From Stichopus chloronotus (taxonomy: Eukaryota > Echinodermata > Holothuroidea > Aspidochirotida > Stichopodidae), in assembly GCA_021234535.1 (NCBI GenBank), contig CM037842.1, positions 28,054,189-28,118,188 on the forward strand: a stretch of 64,000 nucleotides of DNA. Reading direction: 5' to 3'. The notes beneath the pieces were generated by a model, which searched no databases, had not been told where the DNA came from, and saw nothing but the letters and a program-made list of their open reading frames with translations. Shown here piece by piece: positions 12,036-24,800 of the stretch (the stretch's first letter is position 1; each line of letters opens with the position of its first letter). Both the position numbers and the translations under genes were made by a program.

Positions 12036-14321
12036 TCATCAACGTAGACTGCATTTACGACAAAGTTCAGCATATAGCTATAACCATCAACGTCATAATG
12101 GCCTCCCCCCTCATGTACGATATGGCGTTATATTCATGTGAAAAGCCAAATGTCAGTTTATGACTTCTCGACGATCTCCTAGTCTAACAGGAGTTGTATG
12201 TTCAGGTACCCGACTGACTAAGAAAACCGGGTACTCGAGTGGGAATTTTGGACCCGGCGGTACCAGTAAATCCAAAACAAACTTTGATGTATGTAGCTGT
12301 ACATATTCCGTCGTCTCATAACTTTGTTAAGCATGCGCTATACTCTCGTCTTAGAAGTAAGATCGCCTATTCATAGACGGACTGAAGTCATAACTGAATC
12401 TGTGGCTATCTTCAAATACTCACATTACTTGACGTTATATATCAGTTTGCTGTTTATGTATATTTTCTGTCTACTGTTTCGGTGAACTCCGCAGTAGAGG
12501 TAAGCCTATAATCGCAAAGATAACTTTATTTTGTAACGAATCCTTTCATTCTTTTTCTCTCTGTTCATGCAAGGAAACAAAGTGATTTATTCCGTAGTCG
12601 TACCGTATATCTTAATATACGTTTATAGTCGTGTCATCTGCTGGTCTTTGGGCACGTTCGGTGCAGGTTCCACCCAACCAAACACACAGCTATAGTCACG
12701 AATACTTGGCAGCTGTTGGGATCACTCATAACCGAATAAAACCATTGGGTGTCACGAACCTGTTCAATCATGCATGTTTATGTTTCCACTCGAGATAATA
12801 TGATACGGAAATAAATTATGCAAAAGGTCGTAAAGTGATACAGTCAAATCAACTTACCATGAAAGGAAAATGCTCTTTGATAATGAACTTAAGTTCATGC
12901 AGAACTTTGTTTTCATCAAGATTTTTTCTAAATTAAAACACGAACTTTTTCAGCATACAAATCCCTTCTTCTGTCCGCAAGAGTACAAAGCTAATACCAG
13001 AAATAGATTAGGCAGCAGATTGTAAAACATTCTTTCTTGACTGTTGATTCAAATGACCTTTCCCCGCTTTTTCACATGATGCTTCTAAACGTGGTTTGTA
13101 TGGCACATACTACAAGTGTACGGTAACGTATCTTTTGAAACGTCAGTGGAACTCGCTGTGGGGAAATTTTGTCAAATGTCAAAAGGTAGACAAATTTTCA
13201 AGTGAAGATGTCGTGAACTAACAGAGGGTCACTTCATTGTGACATTTTAATGAGACGTGCGCTGTGCAATCTCTCGTAACTTTGTTATTCTCATTATTAT
13301 TTTTGAGGAAGATTGAAGATCATTCATCTCTTTCTTTTGTCTTAATTTCCTCCTAGTATAAGGCCATTCTTAACCTATTCAACCGATCCCCTACCCAAGT
13401 CCTTACCCTGCTTCACACACTTCATATGACAGGCCTGCAACCAAGAATGACAACGTAACGTGTAGAGGGGTTGGCTAGTGCCCCACCCAGGGGTTTTCTG
13501 GTCCCGCCGAAATTGCGAAAGTACTCCTTCGGAGAGCATGAAGGCAACCTCCGGGGGAATTTTTCATCCCAAAATTTCTCGTACGTTCCCGCTCCAAGGG
13601 ATGGTGGAGCTTCGCTGAGAAAGGCTTCCCATAACTTTAGCTATGATGTAAGTGATAGTGAACGCCATTTTAGTCTCTTCCTCCAAGAAGGACGCCCTCC
13701 CCCCCCCCCTCCCATGTAGACGCTAGTCACAAGTTAGTAATGATAATGATTTCATTCATTCAGTCTACAATTCGTGACAAAGCAAAAACCTAGATTGCCT
13801 GAAATCCGATCGTTTCCAATTCGGTTTGTTTTCTTTTTTTAAAACCGAGAGACGGGTAGACAGGTGGACTATCTCTACGGGTAAAAAACACAATTGTTTA
13901 TTTCGTTTCTCACCTTGACTTGTTTTGTATAATTTACTTTAACGTTTCACATGTAATTGTCAAGCTTTGCGTCACATACAAACAACAACTGGTCAAACTA
14001 AGAAGGTTCCCATGTGCTACGTACTAAGGAACATTAATGAGTGAGTAATAAATGATGGAATTCTTGACCAGACACACTGTTTTCACATTAATACCAATTT
14101 GCATGGCACCACCACAAAGCCAGTCGGCCAGGGTCAAAAATTCAAAAATTGTGACAGTTTTCACAATTACTGAATGTGAAACTTGACTAATAATGCCAAT
14201 TGTAAGCATGGCCATGTGTTGTACCTCTCAATGACCTTACAAATTTATCGACATCAACTAAATGAGCCACTTTAAACGTTTTCATTACGTTTTTCTTTTC
14301 TTTCCTTCATTGTTTCCCCAG

Positions 14322-14392
14322 ATTGTGTTCAGTCGGCACTGCGGATCACGTGATATTCACGACCTCCTCACAGCGGCGGCAGGAGTCAGCAG
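14322..14392 (+). CDS. PDE9A: PDE9A exon A (first exon seen), residues 1-23
   Basis: The acceptor follows a pyrimidine-rich stretch ending CCCCAG, and the donor is AG|GTACCG. It reads [20 protein letters not shown] and then GVS, which aligns with the human PDE9A segment beginning VIFSKYC. In the human protein this follows a 23-residue first exon with the start codon. There is no methionine here, so this is an internal exon and the initiator lies upstream. It ends two bases into a codon (phase 2). Confidence 0.86.
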
Positions 14393-17300
14393 GTACCGTA
14401 TAACGCACTTTCATTCAGTGGCGTTATGCACATCATGAATAATGTGCATGAATTTCCCCATCACAAAATCCACCCTGGCGACACAGGAGTCGTTTAAGTT
14501 TTGCTTTGTTCACAACTTTTTGCTAGTCCTTATATCCCGATGTTGCGTGGGTTTTATTCAAGATATGACGTAGGAGAATGTCAAGTTTGTACTGCCCTCG
14601 TTGGTATTTACTCGTTCATCAATTTGTTTTTCTTATCTGATCGTACAATTATGAAAACTGTAAACACGTCGAGTTCCATAAACATTAAATCATTTATTTT
14701 TTTATTTCACTGTAACTTTATTTCCTCAATATTTCCGTCGTTATTTTTGTTTTCTTTTCAGCTGGAATTAAACACGTAGATATTTGCTAAGCCTGGTAGA
14801 TTTTCTAAATCTTGATCATGCGTATACCTCTAATCCGTTTCCTCAAACCTGATTGGCCAAAAGCCCATGCCACCTCCGTTTCGAATATCGCAATTGAAAC
14901 GTTGCCACGTTGACGTGTTTGAAGTACATCAATGATAAACAAAACGCAATAGCCGTTCACCGTTGCTATGTGACTGTTCTTCATTGCATGTGTCAGAAAT
15001 AGACGGCAGTGGAATCGTTGCCATGGATATCCCCCCAGGGCCCCCCCCCCCTGGGTACGCTCATGCACCTCGATGACGTCATTAAGTTAAGACATGGAAC
15101 ATTTTTGAAAAGAAAAGACGAAAAGACAGAACTTTTTATTTCAGTCACTTTTTTTTTGGCATTGCGAAATGTAAGGAGAATAATCTAGTCCTGTTGAGAT
15201 ACTAACCAAACGTCACCCTGTGATATATGAAGGGTAGAGGGCGCTCTAAAATTCAATGGCGATGCAATCGTGAAACCTAATTTCGTGTTGTTAACAATAT
15301 CACCGTACTTCCCTCTCTACAGGTGGTCGAAGATAACGCTGCGAGACGTCAATGGCGCCCTCGTTTCCATATCACCCACCATGCCAGTAAATAACGAGGA
15401 GTAAGTAACAGTGACGGTCCCACGTTTGTTCCGTTTTTTTTTTTTTTTTTTTGTTCGTTCGTTTTGTTTTTCTCGTCTCCCTTTGAAGACACACTGAAAT
15501 TAGATGCACCACACCTGTTCCATGAAACATCTATTGTGAAAACTTCCTCTTCCACGTTCATTATCATTTGCTACGAAAGCTTTGTTCTTACGATCACGTG
15601 ACAAAATGTTCGTTTATGTCTCTATCTTGATGAAAATCTTAAAATGTAGACATGGGTGATTAACTGTCACGAAAAATCTGTTTTATCGCATACCATTCAA
15701 ATGTTTGGAGGGAATAGTCACGCAATACCATACTAACGTAACTGTAAGCATTGAAGGGCAAGGAGATACGTCAGAAGCTTCCCAAATCTGCAATGAAATA
15801 AAAAAAAGAAAAAAATGAAAACGTGTCTGGATCTGAGGTGATGATTTTCCGGCTTTTAAAAGAACATACCAACACAGATAAAAAAATTTTTGCTATTCTA
15901 ATGACGTATATTAATATCCAGTGAAAGTATTATCTCCCATATAACTTTCCTTAAAACAGTCCCCTCCCACCTTCATCTTCCTTCTAATTTCCTAAAAAAT
16001 ATGAAATCATCACCTTTTGTTTTCCCTTTCCTTCAACGAACCATCCACTCTTCAGTTTTATTGAAACATTCGAAACGTATGAGGCAATCATTTTCCACGG
16101 TTTTTTATGCATTGCACATGTACGGTTTGCTTTTATTGGTTGACTTTTTGATGACGTCAGTCCTTAATTAGATTCGTTAGTAAAAATAACCTAAATAGTA
16201 TTGAAAAAGGGTAGGTAGTCATGGTCAGAGATATAGGGGAAGATCAGGAATACAAGTCTTAAGACTCGTTACAATGCATGATATCATACGAATTGGGTGT
16301 ATCGACAGATATTATATTAAACCAGCTGTGTGGAACAATTTACCAGGGTCACTCACAGAAATTCTTACATCAACTCTAACATCAATTTTTAGATCATTTA
16401 AAGAAATATTCATTGCAAAGCATGAACTTTCTCGCATTTACTTTTGTTGTAGATTTTGGATGGATGGGTTCAAATGGTTTGGGGGTTTTGTTTTGACTTT
16501 TTTATGTTTCTGTAATCGGATAGACTGTAAAAAATGTCTGTAAATTTACAGAAAATAAAACAAAGAAATAAATAAGAATTACAGAAATAGTTTGGAAACT
16601 AATTACCAGAACATTTCTGTTTTTCTTTTGTATTTCTTTGTTTTATTTTCTGTAAATTTACATTTCACAATTTACATTTTGAACAGTTTATTAACGCATT
16701 TATTCACCAGTTCACTTTACCACTGGGGTTCTTCTTCCTCAATATTTTTTTTTTTATTATTTGCTTTAGTGGAACAATATCTTCTCCTTTATAGTGGTGT
16801 ACGTTTTCACGTTATTGTGTTGTATTTTTAATCGTTCTGATGTGGCTAAAAATAAAAATTTCATGATTTCTGACATGAAATCTGAAACTTCATAAACTCT
16901 TTCAGATTGTAACTACAACGTGATTCGCCCCTCACGTTCCATCTCACTTAGTGATCTTTATTATCACAGACCTGTTTTCTTCGCTGTTTAAACGTGTGAG
17001 CTATTATTTTTAACTTTTAACCCAAAGCCATCCTAAAAATCAGTAAGTAATGGCTCATAGACGTAAGCAGCAATTATACTAATATGCAGCCATTAATGAT
17101 TGCCTTTCGTAGAAGCAAATGGGGATATATTTGTCGAGTGGACTTGTCCATTTGAATCTGCCTCGACACAACGTACCAATATGTCGTATCTTCCCACATG
17201 GGGATGTAGAATCTTTGTTTAAATTGGGGGATATCAAACTCGCGTTTTACTCATATTTTAACATATTCTTCTGAGCAGTTATCATCTTTTATGCAGTTCA

Positions 17301-20300
17301 TTTGTCATAAAAGTCACAGGTTCTTCTAATTGGGGCAAAATTAACAGCGCGGTAATTTTGCTAATAACTTAACCATTTCTCGACGGGCGTTGCTTCCAAT
17401 TCCTTGAAGGGTAGAGAACAGAGGCTGGTTTCGAGCAATAAAAGTAACAATTAATAGTTAATAATTGTGAGATGATTGATGGTAAATCTGCTAAGTGCAT
17501 CTCCATTAGTGTGCAGGCTGTATATGCACAGATACAGCAACTGCTGACATATATATTTTACTACGTGCAGCATGGGTGGGAAAAATTGCGTAGCAGTGAG
17601 ATTCTTTCCTGAGAAATGTATCAATCTAAACGGAAGTTTTGGCACTTGGGGGGGGGGGGGGGAGAATTTTTTTCGGTACAGAAGTATTATCAGAAATTGT
17701 TGTAAATTTAGACTCCCTGCCCAGGACGTAAACATTTTTCCAGCACTGTGGGTGAAAGAGGGAGAAGGAAGTGGTCAGGTAAAGAGGGGTGGAGGCAGGG
17801 ATACCTGACTGCAGAGAGGCAGGCACAAAGAAAGAGACTTTAAAGGGCAGTTTGGGAAGGCAGGAGAGATGATGATGGTAGTGAGGTAGGCATAAAAATA
17901 GGGGGTAAGAAGGCAGGAAGAGAGGGCAGGGAGACATGGCCGCAGAGTAGCAGACACTTAAGGCAGTTTATAGAAGGCAGGAAGGGCAGGAACAGTTCAC
18001 AACAGGTGGCAATCATTACGTTCTATTGCACTCTTTACAACGAGGAAGGAACTTTTAATTGACTACGTAGGTTAGTATCGAATGATGTGACCTCGCAATA
18101 TGGAATTTCTTTTTCTCAAGCAAATTGCAGAGGTTAGTGTTTACTATTTCTTGTTGCAGCACTGCTTACGCTGTGGAGTCCTGTCCACCAAACAATGGAG
18201 AAGGTAAGTGACCAGGATGTAGGACGGGGTGGTGTGAAGGGGAAGGAGGGGCGGAAGGGAGGAATAAACGAATGGATGGTTGTATGAATGAATAAATGGA
18301 TGGATAGATGGATGGATGGATGAAAGGAAGGATGGATGGATGGATAGATGGATGGATAGATGGATTTATGAATGAATGGATGAATAGATGAAAGGATGGA
18401 TGGATGGATGGATGGATGGATGGATGGATGAATGAATGGATGGATGAATGGATGTATGAATGGATGAATGGATGGATGGATGAATGGATGGATGGATGGA
18501 TGGATTGAGGGATGGATAAATGGCAGAGAGGGATGGATGGAAGGGAGGATTGTGTCGTCCTGTCAACATGTAAACTTCTTTATCATATTTCCGTTCCATA
18601 CTCATATATAGGAACATTTCACAAAATCACAATTATTTTCAATAGAAACATGAAAGATTTTCACACTCAGCAAAACACTGAGCCTGTTGTGATCGGCATA
18701 GACTGCTTGTTTTAAAAGGAATGTTATTCTATCACGTAAGACGTCATCCAACAAACTCTGTTTTATCAACAATGTTTCCTTCCTAGCCAACGATGAGGTG
18801 CTACAGGGGGTGCTATCTCACGTAGCAGATCAAGTCACAAAGTAAGTGGACCACAAAAGTTCCTATAATAATTATTAAATTATTATATTATTGAATTTAA
18901 TTATTGAATTTAAATTAATTAAATTATATTGCATAAGGATTACCTCATCTTATTTCAACTGTAATTGGACGCCATGGTGTATGGCATACAACTGACGATT
19001 TTTATGTCGCAACTAACTTTTCAATATGGTAATCAAAGTTTCTGTTTCATGGTGCTTTTTATCCATGTGCAACAACCCGAACAAACTAAAACTTTCAATA
19101 TTTCATGTAAGTCCAGAATGAAACACTACCACTTTATGAAAATCTTTCTTGACCACGCACGACTTCTGCCGGTCATCAATGTTAAAAACTCGTTACAGTA
19201 CGGTGCTGCCGCGTAATTCATCAGTCCTCCAAATTTGCATATTTGACCAATCTGTAAACTTAGGTTACTCTCTCTCTTTTGTCTTATTATTAAATTTGAG
19301 GCGTGACACAACTGACCTTTGAAAGATGCAGGATATAGACAATGTGTGGATTGAATTGTAATGAGTTTCACGGACTGAACTGAAAATTCAAGTGAAGCTC
19401 ACCGCGACATGAGAAAAGTAGGAGGAAACACACGTACCCAATATCACTAACTGATGTACGTGTGTCATCTACTGCTGACGTACTTTCACCACCATTTTAT
19501 AATTACTGATGGTCATCAATATTAGTATTAAATCCATTACTTGCTTGGATTAAAAATTGATCCTCAGAATACGTAGATGTGCTCGCTGAAACTTAAATCC
19601 GATCACTGCCTTTGATTTTTACTTCGTCCCACTTTATTTTTTCTTGAATGACGTAATTGCGATTGACGTACACATCGTATTTTGCATTTTTACTCGTGGA
19701 TTGGAATATATATCAAATGTCAAATCACATGAGTAACATGAAGGTGTTAATGTTATTTTCACTTGAGAGAAAAAAAAGCAGGAGATGAATCGCTAATACT
19801 TTGCAGAGAAAAGTGCAGGTTGTATGTAAAGCAATGCAATTAAATAGTCAACACAGAATAGTGATTCTTAAGGGAGTCTGACACATTGTGTTTTAAATAA
19901 TGTACTCGTGACTTGGCTTTAACGCAAACATATGTATGTATCTGCACTTTCGAGTGTGTCATGTGTGCGTTTGAAAACGTCGAAGCTCTGATGTTTAGCT
20001 TTAGTAGACAGCATAGCACACCGAAGCGAAGGAATTACTGTTTTTATGGCACATATTCAGTGGCGGCGCTACGGGGGGGGGGGGGGGGCATGAGGGGGCA
20101 TTTGCCCCTCCAGATTGTTTCCTTGCCCCCCCAGTTGCCCCCCCCCCCCAGTTGCTCTCACCCTTCCCAATCAGATCTTGTACTCATCCAAAATTAATTT
20201 AATCACAAAACTATGTATTGGCATTGGACTGAATAAGAACAGCTTCCGGGGAACCATGATTGATAAATGCCTAATTTATGTTACACAGGCTGCCAGTTTT

Positions 20301-21773
20301 CATATCATGCCCGTAGCCACTTCAACAGTAGGCCAGCATAAGGGAAGGGCGGGTAGGTGGTTGTTTTCCTAAACATAGGAATGTCGTTGGCTGTATCATA
20401 ATAAATGTGTTAATAGTAGGTCTCACTTTTTATTACTATTGGTAAGTACTGCACATTTTTATAGAATAAAGTGACTGGAATGGAAGTGTATGTAGCCTAT
20501 GTATGTGTTTGTGTATGTGTGTGTGTGTGTGTGTGTGTACTCGGTGGCACCGCGTAAATGTGAAATGGTACTCCAAAGAAAAAAGTTGGGAACCTTGGAG
20601 TACGGTTTACCGAAAAAATAAATAATATAAAAATAAATAATATACCTCTCTTGGGACTTAATTTTTCACCCAGAGATATGCTAAAACCTCAGAGCTTTCG
20701 GGGGCTTCGCCCCCTAGACCCCCAGGGCCCCTGGACCCCACCAGGGGCCCTAAGGCGGGCCCCTGGACCCCACCCGCACTGCCTCGCGCTTTGCGCTCGG
20801 TTTCGCGTTGAGCGCTGAAAATGTTTGCCCCCCCCCCAACATTTTCCTCTGCTCTCAGTTTGCCCCCCAAGTCTGACATTCTGGCGCCGCCACTGCACAT
20901 ATTGTACATGAGTTAGGTTTTCAATTTATCACCAGCGCAAACATTTGCTAATCAAAATTAGTTGATCGCTAAACGAGGTGAGCAAAAGCTGTTCATAATT
21001 TTTTCCATGCTATTACGTTCCATGTGTTTGCAACCGTGTCTAAACGCCATGTGGAATCATAGAAGCAGGCCGATCAACAGACCAATTACGCTCGGACGTT
21101 TACTCGTTAGGGTAGCATACCCCTATTAATTTTCCCATTGACTTACACACTAAATCGCAAAAGTAACGTGGTCTCTAAAGCCTTGTAGAAGTTTTCAACA
21201 GATATAAGCTACCACTCGTTACAACGCTGACACATTGGTCATTCATGGCTTTTCCAATTTTCCGTACCTTAGCTGGTTAGATTTTCTGCTAGAGGCCGTC
21301 GATGTTAGCACACCTTGTCACTGGGACCAAATCACACATCGCCTCCATCGATGATGCTCCGCCACCTAAGATTCCATAACTTTTCTATAATTGTTTCAAT
21401 TTCCTCCACTTTCACAACATGTACACTTTAACTCGCCTACTTCAACATTCAATCCACAAAAGGACCCGTCTTAAAGGATAAAATACCAAAAAAGTTGCCC
21501 AAATGTCCCTAATAGGGACTTTCACCGACGGCGAACAAAATGCGGAGGGATCTCCAACTTCTATATAGGGTATGCTACCTTAGGGCTGGTACACAATATC
21601 TACAATAACAGTTACTTAGTATAGTTTACAAACAGTGAAGGGAATGCTCATGGCTTTTAATAAATTATTAATTTTATAGATTCACTGGGTCGAGTTGGAA
21701 GCGTCAATGACGCATCATAATTTTGTCGTCTCTCCAAAATTTGCTTTTATGATTACTCAACGCTCAGAAGCAT

Positions 21774-21829
<56 letters not shown>

Positions 21830-24800
21830 ATTGATGATATTTATTTGTATGAGTGTGTGTGTTCGTGCAACAATGCGATCTTGTCATTTTCAAATAGAGT
21901 GGTAGAAAGATGTAAATCTTCCAACTTCAGTTCCTTTCGTCTAAAATCTCCTGTGACTCCAATGACTTCTCATAAAAACTACGGTCCGCTAGACGACAAA
22001 ATTCCTACCGAAGAAAGTGTAAAAGTTAAGAAGCGTAGCGCCTCTTCACATACACAAGCGATATATCGTAAGGTGATGCATGGGGGAGTAGTGGGGTAGT
22101 TTGCAAACATACCGTACCCGACAAAATAAAACGTAGTAAAATGTCGTTGGCCATTCGCGACGGTGTGTCTATTTTAGTACTTGATTTTTTTTATGTCAAC
22201 TACTTTCTTCCTTGATATGGTCGGTGGTCAATGCAAATTGCATGTGACTATCCCACCCCTTTGCTTGTCTGTTTTCCGCATTTACGATGTAAAGTTTAAT
22301 CTACCCTTGTGACACTGAAATATTGAACACGTCGCCATAGGACAGCGCTGCTGGGAATACGCCATCGATTTTATGCCAAGCACGTCAGGATGATGTCTTG
22401 TTATGGAGGGAAGGAACAGGCAGAATAGAAAAAAAAAACAAACTTGGCAAAGATTAAACGCAAAGAAAGTAACATCATGCAGTCCTGACCTGGACTGGTT
22501 GAGGAAGAACAACTGTGAACGATGGTACGTTGTAAATACGAAGTTGATAATACGATGAGAAGTAAACCAAAATAAGTCCAGATACCATGGAAAACATGTC
22601 CACATTTCAATCTCCAATAAGTAACACGGATGTTTAATTTCTTTTCATCCTCACTCGAAGCTTGCAGCACTTCTACAATTTGTCTTCCATACCATGTAAT
22701 ATTGTTACAGAAGGCACTCACTATTGGTCAATTCGCATGCATGAGAACTCTATAAATATCTTTGAACGCATTTCAATTTCAAATCGCGGTGTGATACATT
22801 GATTCTCACACTTTTTAAGTTTAATTCTTGATTTATTATGCGATATGTCTCCAGTGTAGTAGTTTAACTGTTCGTGTAATGTCCTTCCGTATTTTTCACC
22901 TTAAGCCTGCCATTAAAGATATCTCCAGTTTATGATATTGACGCTATTGCTTTGGAAGTTTAATTATACTCAACTGGGGGGTGACATGTTCTGTGCGCCG
23001 CTTACCCTTAATCCTGCTCCCCTGAATCCATCCCCACAATGTTCACTCTCCCTTACTAACACCCCCCCCCCCTTACACGCCCTGCCCATACCCAGCTATC
23101 AGCACCACCACTTTTATCTTGTTATAGATACAAGAAAGCATGTTACTGGAAAAACTTTATCTAACATCTAATTTACATCCTCGCTCAGGCGGTGACTTCG
23201 ATACCAAACTAAAATGTCTCAGTAACTTACCTATATTATTAATAACTCCCGGAAGTCAGTTTATTCAGCGGTACAGGTGTCTACTTGAACGTATCGTTGG
23301 GAAAAATACAACAGCCTAGAAAATTCATAGGTCTTCATACAACTAAAAACCGGGGGATGAGGATTACCCCCTCCATCCCCCCCCCCCAAAAAAAAAAAGA
23401 AATCTAGGTACAGTGCCTTCTTTGACAAAAAGTGAACTTACTGAAATTGTATTAAATCTCGTAAGGATTTTTTTCAAAGTCTCCCTACAGATATTTACAC
23501 TCCCCCGCCCCCTCCATTGTATAGGGTTACGCCTACACTGGGGCTTACACTAGAAGCATTTGTCAATGGTGACAGGCTGCTCTTCTTGACCAGAGAAAGT
23601 TCTTCACATGCACCTTAAAATATGATTAATTTCAGCGGAGAAGTAACATGGACGTATCAGTGAAAATGGCATATGTATTTGTTGCTGGTATTTGCTTTGG
23701 TTTTTTTTCATATATGGTGACTTCTCGGGTCATTGTCAGTGCTTTTGAAACAACCCTCCCCCCACATGTCATGTGACATGCATTTAGAACAGAGCTCACT
23801 ATATTCAAAAGTCGCGGGGTGAAAGTTTGAACAAAAATCCTTCGAAATTTTGTTTTTGTTCATTACCGTTTTGAGATATAGGTTCTCAAAGTTTGAGGAA
23901 AATGCAAATAGAATGACGTGGACTAGATTTTTCACAGCTTCGACATTTTTTTTTAGGCCTTTATGTATTATCTCTCAGATACTTAGATAATTAAAGGAGA
24001 AGGAAACCCTGGGAATATGTTTATCAAAATGAAGCAGAAGTGTTTGGCAAACATCTTCCCAAAGTTTCATTCAGAGATATTGTTTCCTATCCAAGTTACA
24101 CACTTTTGGAATTCAGAGAAGGGTGCTGCCATTTTTGCCTAAGTTGAATGTAAAACAACTTGAGTAAGTCGAATAATGATGTCACATAACCACTGATAGC
24201 AAAAATTTTAATGCATTTCTTTATATTCTTTACCTATTATTTCTATCAATCCGAAACACACTTGTACACATTTTGTGTTGAATTACTGAGGTGTATCAAG
24301 CAATAATCAAATCATTAATACTATGGCTTGAATCTATGCATGACTGTTAAAATTTTTCTGACAATGAAATATAAAGAAAAACAAAAGCTTTTCAATCACA
24401 TGTGGTCTGGTGATGTCATCACAAATTCAAAATGGCAGCCTCCTGATAATGTTTTATGAATATTCAAATTGCAATATCTTGGAAAGTAAGCAAGGTATTT
24501 AACTGAAATTTGGTAGTGGTGTTCACCATATGTTAGTCTCTCATTTAACATTGTCAAAAGTCCTGACTTGCCTTCTCCTTTAAGTGATATCAATATTTGT
24601 AAAGAAGAAAATACAGACTTCCAAGTATCACCTTCGAAGCATGTAAATTTCCAGTTGAACCATGAAAACACACAAAGGATAACTTAAGACATAGCATGCG
24701 AGTGCCCTCCTTGACGTTATTAATTTCCATACTTAGCCAATGTCTATCCACGTTGCAGGTATAAGACAGGAATTTGGATGTGCAATTGTCAGTATTCGAT

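Larger units (their letters stand above)
9464..14321. other. no gene recognised; probable upstream intron of PDE9A
   Basis: Holds the TTGTA and ACYATAA repeats and the R2 copy. A donor-like AGAG|GTAAGC occurs at about 12498, but no frame before it resembles the PDE9A N-terminus; a 5' UTR exon there cannot be excluded. Confidence 0.5.
15401..18159 (+). other. PDE9A intron B-C
   Basis: 2.8 kb holding the LINE tail, the 30-bp inverted repeat, a 15-base G run at 17648 and a GGCAGG-rich stretch. Confidence 0.85.

Noticed and set aside
12420..12497. Possible PDE9A first exon before an AGAG|GTAAGC donor
   Set aside because: None of the three frames gives a PDE9A-like N-terminus, and the frame consistent with a phase-0 junction has no supporting residues.
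21695..22099. 134-codon frame
   Set aside because: Its length comes from the TTG microsatellite read as valine; no domain is present.
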